Notes under the pieces: generated by a model
The model's database searches: none
Told to the model about the DNA's origin: nothing
Seen by the model: only the letters and a program-made list of their open reading frames with translations
In this document: piece by piece, positions 51,121-59,200 of the stretch
Numbering within the stretch: position 1 is the stretch's first letter
How the letters are laid out: the number at the start of each line of letters is the position of its first letter
Translations under genes and position numbers: made by a program
NCBI RefSeq assembly: GCF_030294945.1
Contig: NZ_AP018448.1
Coordinates: 5,920,001-5,984,000, forward strand
Reading direction: 5' to 3'
Source of the DNA: Streptomyces graminofaciens
Lineage (GTDB): Bacteria > Actinomycetota > Actinomycetes > Streptomycetales > Streptomycetaceae
DNA length: 64,000 bases

Positions 51121-51285
51121 GGCCGCGGTGAGCTGCGCTCCGACGCGGACCCGTCCTGGCTCAGCGAGCTGGCGCAGGGCGTGCTGATCAATCGGATTCT
51201 CGTGGCGGACGTCCCGGTCACCGAGGGGTTCCTCGAACGCCTGACGGACGAAGTCCTCCTCCCCGCCTTCGCGCACCCCGCCTGA
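51121..51285 (+). pseudogene. C-terminal remnant of a TetR-family regulator
   Basis: The frame ending at 51285 encodes SDADPSWLSELAQGVLINRI, then a VTEGFLERLTDEVLLPAF segment. This pattern is typical of the last helix of TetR ligand-binding domains. No helix-turn-helix coding sequence is found upstream; preceding residues are low-complexity, Arg-rich and not coding-like. I read it as a decayed regulator. It lies just before the siderophore-interacting protein gene, a common TetR neighbour. Confidence 0.45.
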
Positions 51286-51308
51286 CCCACACCACCGGGA
51301 GCTCCACC

Positions 51309-52142
51309 ATGCCCCGACACAAGTCACCGACCCGGCGGAGGATGCTCCGCGCCGAGGTCACCCGCACCGAACGGACCAGCCCGAGCTTCATCACCCTCAC
51401 GATCCAGGGCCACGACCTGGCGGACTTCGACCCCATGGGTTTCGACCAGGCCTGCCGGCTGTTCTTCCGCCGCGACGGCCAGCGGGAACTCGCCATGGCG
51501 ACCGCCTCCCACAACGGCTGGCTGGCCCAGTTCATGCTCATGCGGCCGGCCGTCCGCCCCTGGGTCCGCCTCTACACCGTGCGCGCGTTCCGCCCCGAAG
51601 CGCGCGAAATGGACATCGAGTTCGTCGTGCACGGCCACCACGGAGACCACGGAGACCACGGCGGCGCGGGCCCCGCATCGGCGTTCGCGTCCCACGCCCG
51701 CCCCGGAGACCCGGTCGGGCTGTTCCCCGAAGGAATCGGCTACCTCCCCACGCCGACCGCCCAGTCCCACCTGCTCGTCGGCGACGAGAGCGCCGTACCG
51801 GCCCTCCTGTCCATCCTGGAACAGTCACCACCCGATCTGACCGGCGACGCCTACCTGGAAGCGCCGACCGGCGAGGACATCCGACCGGTCGCGGCACCCG
51901 CCGGAGTCACCGTCCACTGGCTGCCCCGCGACGACCACACCGCCGTCCCGGGACAACTGGCCCTGCGGACGGTCACATCGTCCTGGAAGCTCCCCCCGGG
52001 CCGACGCGTCTACTGCTGGGTGGCAGGCGAGAGCGGCCTTCCCACCGGCCTGCGACGCCACCTCGTCAAGGAACAGGACGTCCCGAAGTCCGACGTCTCC
52101 TTCCTCGGCTACTGGAGGCACGGCAAGAGCAGCCCCGGCTGA
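51309..52142 (+). CDS. Siderophore-interacting protein (SIP/ViuB-type ferric reductase)
   Basis: A 277-residue FAD-dependent reductase that releases iron from ferric siderophores using NAD(P)H. The flavin-binding motif is VRLYTVRAF (about 91-99). The NAD(P)-binding half includes HLLVGDESAVPALLSILE (about 154-171) and the C-terminal YCWVAGESGLPTGLRRHLVKE (about 233-253), followed by VSFLGYWRHGKS. A histidine-rich insertion (HGHHGDHGDHGG, about 110-121) is unusual and could bind metal. ATG 51309 follows the TetR remnant closely. Confidence 0.88.
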   Translation: MPRHKSPTRRRMLRAEVTRTERTSPSFITLTIQGHDLADFDPMGFDQACRLFFRRDGQRELAMATASHNGWLAQFMLMRPAVRPWVRLYTVRAFRPEAREMDIEFVVHGHHGDHGDHGGAGPASAFASHARPGDPVGLFPEGIGYLPTPTAQSHLLVGDESAVPALLSILEQSPPDLTGDAYLEAPTGEDIRPVAAPAGVTVHWLPRDDHTAVPGQLALRTVTSSWKLPPGRRVYCWVAGESGLPTGLRRHLVKEQDVPKSDVSFLGYWRHGKSSPG

Positions 52143-52233
52143 GAGATACCACCCCGATTCGCGCCTCCGGCGTGCCACCGCGAGCAACTCTTCCTCGCCC
52201 ATGTCTGTACGGCAGTGCAAGACAGGGAGCATC

Positions 52234-52965
52234 GTGAACCTCCATCTCACCTCCAAGACGGCAGTGGTCACCGGCGCCGGCCGCGGCATCGGACTGGCCA
52301 ACGTCCGCACGCTGATCGCCCGAGGGCGTCCGCGTCATGGGTGCCGCCCGCACCATCACGCCCGAACTGAAGGAAACCGGGGCGCTCACGGTCTCGGCGG
52401 ACCTGAGCACCGCCGAAGGCGTCACCGCCTTGTTGGACAGCGCCCTCACGGAACTGGGCGGCATCGACCTGCTGGTGAAAACGTCGGAGGCGGAGAAGCC
52501 GTCCCCGGGTTCCTCGAGACCGATGACACCCAGTGGGCCCGCTTCCTCGACCTCAACCTGCTCAGCACCGTCCGCGCCACCCGGGCCGCACTGCCCAGCC
52601 TGATCGAACGCCGCGGCGCGATCGTCAACATCTCGTCCGTCGTGGCCCGCCAGCCCGGCGCAGGCCCAGCCCCCTACGGTGCGGCCAAGGCGGCCCTGAC
52701 CTCACTCGGGAAGTCCCTGGCCGAAGAGTTCGGCCCCCAGGGTGTGCGCGTCAACACCGTCACCCCCGGGGTGACCCGCACCTCCATGATCGACCAGCAA
52801 GCAGAGCTCCTCCAGCAGATGCCACAGGCCCTCAACATCACCAGCGGTCGCGTCAACGAACCCGACGAAGTCGCGGCCCTGATCGCGTTCCTCTTCTCCG
52901 ACCTCGCCGGCAACATCCTCGGCGCCGAGTACGTCATCGACGGCGGCATGATCAAGACCCTCTGA
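52234..52965 (+). pseudogene. Short-chain dehydrogenase/reductase with two compensating frameshifts
   Basis: GTG 52234 (GGGAG upstream) begins an SDR: NAD(P)-binding TGAGRGIG (about 14-21), then a catalytic triad in NISSVVARQPGAGPAPYGAAKAAL (Ser, Tyr, Lys), ending FLFSDLAGNILGAEYVIDGGM. Between about 52318 and 52480 the conserved reading lies in the +1 frame (VRVMGAARTITPEL ... ELGGIDLLV). One extra C near 52320 shifts out and one missing base in the expected Asn-Asn-Val-Gly region near 52478 shifts back. The uninterrupted frame replaces this with an Arg/His-rich segment. It could be a true pseudogene, a tolerated double frameshift, or sequencing errors. Confidence 0.65.
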
Positions 52966-54040
52966 TCCCCCGTCACCAACTCCACGCCCCGAACCGGGGT
53001 CTTCACCCCTGACGTCCCCGGCAGGCATCCTGATGGCTCGACTCGGCACGGCTCGGCACGGCACGGCTCGGCACGGCACGGCTCGACACGGCTCGGCGCT
53101 CGGCTCGGCTCCTCAGCAGGCCCATGACAGCCCGTCTCCGAGAAAGCGTCGCCATTGCTTCCATGCCGCCCCGCGCCGACCGGGCGGTGACCGTCATCAC
53201 CCTCGATCGCGAGCTTCATCAACGCAGCCGTCCCGCCCCTCGACACCGAACTGCCCCTCACTCCGCACCACTTCACCTGGGGCCTCGTCATGTGCCAAAC
53301 CTCCGACGGCACGCTTGGCACAACCACTCCATCTGATCACCACCGCCGTCCTCCACCGGCACGGCGTACCGGCCACCGACACCGACGCCGCACCCGTCGT
53401 GCACATGTGAGGGGCCCGGTCAGGGCGGGCATCGGTCAGGGCAGGCACCGTCATGCACATGCGAGGGCCCGGTCAGGGGCCGTGCCCGCGATACGAACCC
53501 CGGACCCACCCGGCCTCGTGAACAGCACCGTCAGCTCAAACGTACGTAGAGAGCAGAACGGTCCAACGGCACTCAGTCAGTCAGATGTGGTCTCGCGTGC
53601 CGCTCCACTCGCCTACTCCTATACAGAGGACTCTCGCTTGCGCGCATCCGCTAGGCTGTCCTTGGTCGGTCGTTGGTACGTCGCGCTGTTCGCTCGGGTG
53701 ACCCTGCGGATAGCGTCGCACCACGTCTGACCAGCGGGCTTGTGCTCCTCGTCGAAAATCCGACGCCTGGATTTTCAGCAAGGTTTCCACAAGCCCCCGC
53801 CTTCGTGGGGCTTGTAGAAAACTCCGTCGCCGCAGGTCAGCGGCTGGCCAGGAGATCGCTCCGGAACGCACACCCGTCGATTCGGAAACGCTCAGCTGAT
53901 CGCTGCAGGTCAGGGCGCGTCCTCGGTCGCACCGTCCAACGTTGCAGCATCAGCTGCCAGGCGCCGTCGTTGCAAGCGCCCCACTTCAATGAATGGCTTC
54001 GTTTTCTCGGCTTCATTCCTTTCCGGCTCAGCGAGGGCGT
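52966..54040. other. About 1.1 kb without an intact gene
   Basis: Contains a GGCTCGGCACGGCAC-type low-complexity repeat (about 53035-53115). A short plus-strand stretch (about 53205-53290, reading SFINAAVPPLDTELPL) faintly resembles the first helix of an MFS transporter, and another ends in VLHRHGVPATDTDAAPVV before a stop at 53410. Both look like decayed fragments. The stem-loops at 53736-53820 are listed separately. Confidence 0.45.
53736..53820. other. Cluster of stem-loops with alternative pairing
   Basis: ACAAGCCC at 53789-53796 can pair either with GGGCTTGT at 53736-53743 or with the right arm GGGGCTTGT at 53807-53815. The perfect hairpin GAAAATCC-N7-GGATTTTC (53754-53776) lies between. 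This geometry resembles an attenuator or switch, or the end of a decayed mobile element. Confidence 0.5.
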
Positions 54041-54535
54041 ATGCGCTGGTTCCGGTCGATGCTCAGGGGCATGAGGACCGCATTCCGAAATAAGTCGCTG
54101 CACACCGCCCTGGCTGTGATTGATCGCGAAGAGCGTGTACTGCTGTGCAGGGTTCACGGTGACCCCTCGTGGCGGCCTGTCGCTTCCCGCGTAATCCGCC
54201 TCCTGCCGTCACCGTTCTCTGTCATTCATGTTCTGGACTCACTCTTCTCGCACTGGTTCCTAGCACGTACTCCGGTTGTCGGACGTTACAACCCGCTACC
54301 GGCGCGAGACAGGCTGGATGAATCGACACGCATCTTTGTAGTCCGTCGCAGCAAAATGCGATCGTTCAGTCTTCGTGCCCGCGCACGTGTTGTCACGACC
54401 GTCGATTACGCCTGGCATCCGTTGTCGAATGTCGAGGACGAGAAATTCGATGTACACCCGCGCGAGCTCGGCCCGTTCCTCCGTGGATATATCGAAGGCT
54501 GGATTCCTGACGGCATCATCACTCTCGTCGAATGA
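54041..54535 (+). CDS. Hypothetical protein, faintly Nudix-like (164 aa)
   Basis: A 164-residue basic protein. The segment TALAVIDREERVLLCR (about 22-37) resembles the first strand of Nudix hydrolases. The end FDVHPRELGPFLRGYIEGWIPDGIITLVE resembles their C-terminal helix. The Nudix box (GX5EX7REUXEEXGU) is absent, so catalysis of that type is unlikely. Codon third positions and overall GC are lower than in neighbours, suggesting foreign origin. ATG 54041 follows CGAGGG; ATG 54071 is an alternative. Same direction as the next small gene. Confidence 0.5.
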   Translation: MRWFRSMLRGMRTAFRNKSLHTALAVIDREERVLLCRVHGDPSWRPVASRVIRLLPSPFSVIHVLDSLFSHWFLARTPVVGRYNPLPARDRLDESTRIFVVRRSKMRSFSLRARARVVTTVDYAWHPLSNVEDEKFDVHPRELGPFLRGYIEGWIPDGIITLVE

Positions 54536-54563
54536 CTATTCTCCCAACCAAGGAGTATGCCTC

Positions 54564-55037
54564 GTGACAAGTGCTCAGCATCGGCTCCAGCCGCCAGGCC
54601 GCGGACCGCTGCGGTTGGAGATCCGGACGCTTCTGGCGGCGGCCGGGCTACCCGAGGCGGACAACGACGACCGCTACCGCGCCCATGGCGTCGTGGTGAC
54701 CGATCGCGGCGAGTCGGTCGGCGTGGAGTGGTTCGTCTCCCGCAGTCTGCGCCGCGCCGCCGCCGACGAACAGCTACGGGGCTGGCCCATGGGTCCGGCA
54801 GACCGCGCACAGGAAGCCGCCCGGCGTCATCTCCACGCGGCCTTGTTCGGCATTCTGACGGAAGTGGGGTACCTGGTGGAGGCTGATCCGCCTGATGCTC
54901 CGGGGGCTCTGTCCGTTCGAGCCGGCAGGGTCGTCACACCCGCGACGTTGGCCGCGGACATCCGGCGGATCCTGGCAGACCTCCGCGGCGCCACGGACGC
55001 ATCAGAGGACTCCGGGCTATCACCCTCGTTGGAATAA
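54564..55037 (+). CDS. Hypothetical protein (157 aa)
   Basis: A 157-residue soluble protein starting at GTG 54564 with AAGGAG eight bases upstream. The middle (RAHGVVVTDRGESVGVEWFVSRSLRR) suggests alternating strands, and the C-terminal half is helical. No family recognised. It overlaps nothing and is convergent with jetD (33 bases apart). Its position beside the SMC operon makes it a possible accessory component, but nothing in the sequence shows this. Confidence 0.6.
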   Translation: MTSAQHRLQPPGRGPLRLEIRTLLAAAGLPEADNDDRYRAHGVVVTDRGESVGVEWFVSRSLRRAAADEQLRGWPMGPADRAQEAARRHLHAALFGILTEVGYLVEADPPDAPGALSVRAGRVVTPATLAADIRRILADLRGATDASEDSGLSPSLE

Positions 55038-55069
55038 ACCCGGTCAGAGTGACGAAGGCTCCGGACCCG

Positions 55070-56218
55070 TCAACGAACGTCCGTGTACCAGTCCGTATTC
55101 CGTTTCAGGTAGCGGTATCCGACCCATTCCTGAGCAAGTCGTTTGCCCTCCATGAGAAGACCCACGGTGTCCGCCCGAAGTTGTTCGGGAAGCCAGTTCG
55201 CCAGTTGTGCGGCTTCCGCCGCGCTGGCCGGAGCCTCCTTGGCGTTACGGGGTCGGCCCTGACCCAAGAGCGCTTCGTACAACATTTCGGTGGGCTTTAC
55301 GGTAGGCAGGCCGAGCTGTGACGCCGTGTGGGAGGCCTTCAGCGGGATGCGTACGCCGCTGAGGTCGAGGTCGCCGAAGTAGCGGATATCCGAGACACGA
55401 TGTTCCTCGGTGATGGCCCGGACCGAAGCTCTGAAGGTGCCGCCAAGTCCCCAGGCGACGTATCCGAGACGGTGCTGTCCTGGAAGGCATTCGACGAGGG
55501 ACCACCAGGTGGTCGAGTTCTCGACGACGAGCAGGACGTCACCGGTGCCGACCCGACAGTACCGGCCGTCCGTTTCCTCCAGGGGGAAGGTTTCGGTGAG
55601 CAGGGGTGGGGGCGGCCGGAACGTTCGGATCACCTCGTCGAGCCGGTCCGGATCAGAGAAGAGGGGTCCGGACTTCAGCTCGTCGAAGGTCTTCTCTGGC
55701 ATGGGGAAGTCGGCCTCGGAGCCAAAGGTGCCGAAGATCTCCAGGGCGCGCTCGCGGATAGGTACGGCGAACAGGTCCGGGTCGCTTTTGCGCCACAGGT
55801 TGAGGGCGGTGTAGGCGGCCCGCTGTTTGGGAGTGGCCCGCTGCCATTCCCGTGCGAGCCAGTTGAGTTCGTGATGCCAGCGTGGCATCGGTTCCTCGGC
55901 ACGGACGGGACGGTCCTCGGGCAGGAGCCAGATCTTGACCGGCAGAGACACCTTCTCGGACGTCCTCTCCTGGAAAACCTTGATCAAGCCATGCCGTTCC
56001 AGGATCTTCAGGCAGTTGTCGAGTACGGCCGACTCGAACTCCCCTTCAGGGTTGCGGTTGGGGACAGTCCGAAAGGTATGCAGAACGGCGTCCAGTGGGA
56101 TCTGCGTCTTGCTTTTGGTGCTGCGTTTGTTGTCCTTTGCCCACTGGCGCAGGCGCGCGAGGAGTTCACGTTCCCGTCGGGACGGCCCGGTCGCTTCCGC
56201 CGGTGTCTCCTGCGTCAC
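55070..56218 (-). CDS. jetD: JetD-like Toprim nuclease subunit
   Basis: A 382-residue protein. The C-terminal half (about 225-345) has a Toprim-like pattern. VLLVVENSTTWWSLVE carries the catalytic Glu233. AWGLGGTFRASVRAI follows, then IRYFGDLDLSGVRIP with Asp283 and Asp285 as the metal-binding Asp-x-Asp. The N-terminal half is helical and probably a winged-helix arm. In Wadjet and MksBEFG systems this subunit, related to topoisomerase VI/Spo11, cleaves plasmid DNA once the SMC complex has extruded it. The gene overlaps the jetC stop by four bases. The sequence is divergent from the JetD/DUF2220 examples I remember. Confidence 0.7.
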   Translation of the reverse strand: MTQETPAEATGPSRRERELLARLRQWAKDNKRSTKSKTQIPLDAVLHTFRTVPNRNPEGEFESAVLDNCLKILERHGLIKVFQERTSEKVSLPVKIWLLPEDRPVRAEEPMPRWHHELNWLAREWQRATPKQRAAYTALNLWRKSDPDLFAVPIRERALEIFGTFGSEADFPMPEKTFDELKSGPLFSDPDRLDEVIRTFRPPPPLLTETFPLEETDGRYCRVGTGDVLLVVENSTTWWSLVECLPGQHRLGYVAWGLGGTFRASVRAITEEHRVSDIRYFGDLDLSGVRIPLKASHTASQLGLPTVKPTEMLYEALLGQGRPRNAKEAPASAAEAAQLANWLPEQLRADTVGLLMEGKRLAQEWVGYRYLKRNTDWYTDVR

Positions 56219-59200
56219 GCTCGGGCACCTCTCGCCTCGCGGGTGAAGACCCTGGCGGCAGACAGACGCCCGGTGCCGTCTTCGGGAGGGAGACGGTCGA
56301 GGTGATTCCGGATCACTTCGTCCACGACCAGGTACTTGCGCGCGGCCCTCAGGTCGGCGTCGTTACGCAGCCGGATGATCAGGGGGAACTGTCCCAGCGC
56401 TTTCTCGTCGAAGAGACCTGTGGTGTAGACAAGTTGGACACCGAGCGCCTCCGCCACCGATCGTTGCAGGTCGAGCAGGTAGTCGGCGTTGGCCCGTCCG
56501 ATCGGGTTGTCGAGGAACAGAACGCCCGCGTGGCGATCGCGTCTGCGGCCCTTGGTGTTGGCCCGCAAGGCGGCCAGCGTGCAGTAGAGGAGGATGGCGG
56601 CGGTGAGCTCCTGGCCGCCGGAGAAGATCTCTTTGACCTTGGACACCCGGACGCGCTCCGTTCGCAGGACCTTGTCGGGCTTGAGGATGTACACCCGGAA
56701 TCCCTTGGGGACGGCGGTGTGCACGCCGCGCAGCAGCAGGGAGAGGCCGTCGCGCCGCGTCTTGCGTCCGTCGCCGGTGACGCCGGCGGCGGCTTCCTCG
56801 ATCACCTGTCCCAGGTGGGCCGTGAGCAGTTCGTCGCCGAGCTTGTCGAAGTTGAACTGGATGAACTCCTGTCCGGCCCATTCGGCGAGGGAACGCGGCA
56901 GCGTGGACAGGCGCTGCGCCGACCGCAGGATGGCCAGGGCCTTGTCGACCTCGCCTTTGAGGTGCTCAATGATCACCTTCAGATGTCGGCTGATCTGGTT
57001 CAGGTCGTCGGTGAGGCTCCGCAGCCGCGAGGTGAGGGGAATGTCCCAGCCGGGTGCATGGGCGGTCAGTTCCTCGGGCGGGAGGAGCAGGATCTGGCGG
57101 CGGACGGGGATGTTCAGGGAGTCGTACTTGTCAGAGCCCGCATGCTTCTTCAGCCTCTCGATCGCTTTGCGCAGGGTCCGGTCGTGTCTGGCCAGATCGT
57201 CCCGGGCTGTGTTCCTGGCCTGGTTGAGTCGGCGGTGCTCGCGGCGTGCGACGGCGGCGTCACCCGTGAACGGCTCGGCGGCGGCTTCCTCGGGAGTGAG
57301 AGCTGTGAGGGTTTCCGCGAGGATGGCGAACTCCTTGGCGGTGTCTTTCGCCACCTCCCATGTCTGGACGGCCACGGCGTGCAGGGCGTCCACGGAAGCC
57401 TTCGCAACTGCGGCGGCCGACTGCTTCGACTCGGCTTCCTCGACTGCTTCCTGGCATGCGGCGATGTCGCGGGGCTGGCGCTCCAGAGGCATGGGCGCCA
57501 CGCTCTCGGAGGTGAGCGCCCGGAATTCGTTGTCGCGTTCGTTCAGGGCGTTCTCGTGCTGTCCTTGGGTGACCTGGGCCTTCCCGACAGCCTCTTCGGC
57601 GGCCTTCCGAGTACGTTGCGCACGCCGTAGGGCTTGCGCGCGGGTAGTCGCGTCGGAGGCCTCCGGGGTCAACAGGAGCCGATGGGCCCGGTCACGAAGT
57701 GCCTCGTCCAGTGCCGAGTACTCGGCGCCGGCAGCCGTTTCCTCCTCCCCTGCCCGGGTGAGGCTTCGGCGCAACTCGTCCGGCACATCGGCCTTCTCGT
57801 AGTTGTCTGACGCGGTCTTGTAGGTGTTGCGCAGCACGGCGATGGGCTCCCGTGGCGAATCCGCGTCGTCAGGCACATCCTGCGCACCGGGCAGTGCCGC
57901 CCGTTCCTTGATCGCGCCTTCCTTGATCTGAAGTTGTTCACCGGCGGTGTTCCTGTGCTCTGTTGCCAGACGACGGTGCTCCTCCGCGGCGGTCAGTGCC
58001 TGCGCGGCCGCTTCATTCTGCTGGTCCCGTCGCGTCTCGGCAGCACGGGCCAGGTCCGACCATTCCGACACCTGGTCCAGGCGTCGGGCGATGTCGTTGA
58101 GTCTGCTGCTCACCTCGGTCAGGCGATCCCGCTCGACCGCGGCCGTACGTTGAGCTGTCCGGTTCTGTGTCTGCCGCTCAACCAGGCGGGTGACGCCGCG
58201 CTGTCGCTCGGCTGTGAGCCTCCCCGCGGTGACGAGATCGTCAGCGGCCATAGCAGCTGTTTCGGACAGGACGGCAAGGGCGCCGGGCGGGTAACTCTCC
58301 CGCCAGGTGGCGATCCGGTGCCGGAGTCCCTCATCCCTGTGCTTGGAGGCCTTGATCTCAGCGAGGCGCCGTGTGCGCTGGGAACGCCGGTCCTCGATGG
58401 CCCGGTGTTCGGCGTCGGCTGCCTCGGGGTCGTACAGCGCGGGGTGGAAAGGGAGGGTGAACGCAACACCGTCCGGATGCCTGGTCTGCGGTGACTCGAG
58501 TGCCTCGCTAGTGCCCACGGCCACGTAAGCAGTGGGCTGGGGGCTCAGTGCGGCAAGGACGTCACGGGCCCTGTCCAGGTCATCGCCGGAGTTCAGCATG
58601 ACGCCGCTGACGAGATGGGACGCTCGGGCCAGGAACTCCTCGCGCTTTCGCTGGGGGTAGTCCGCGATGTGTTCCCAGCCCGGCCAGGCGTCGATCTTCT
58701 CGTGTCTCAGAATCCGGCATGCTTCGGTCACGACGGCCGGCGGCGGCAGCAGCCGCCCGTCGGCCAGGGCCAGGCGGGCCTGCTCGTCGCGGGCTTCCTC
58801 GATCCGCAGTGTGACATGTTCCCGTTCTCCCTCGGCGACCGCTTCGGCGAGACGCTCGAGCAGAAGGTGCGCATCGTCTTCGAGGTCGACTGGTTCCCCG
58901 TCGAGGAGTGCCGTCAGCCGTGGCTCGGACTCCAGTACCGTCTTGGGACCCATGGCCTGTTGCAGCCTGTCCTGGAAGCGTTCGGCAAGCTGGCGTGCCT
59001 TCCCCTCGTTCTCCTTCGCCTCGTCCAGGAGCCGCTGGGCCTCGATGTGTTCCTCGGCGATTGCGTCCTCTTCCTCTGCCAGGGCGTCGATCTTGTTACG
59101 TAGGGCTTCCAAAGCGTGCTGTGCATCCTGGGCGGCCTGTGGCAGCGTCTCGGGGTCGGCTGCCAGTCCGTCGGCCACGGCCTGCTCAGCGTCGGCATCG

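Noticed and set aside
53581..53871. Minus-strand 96-residue frame over the stem-loop region
   Set aside because: It has no start signal, overlaps structured DNA and shows no family pattern.
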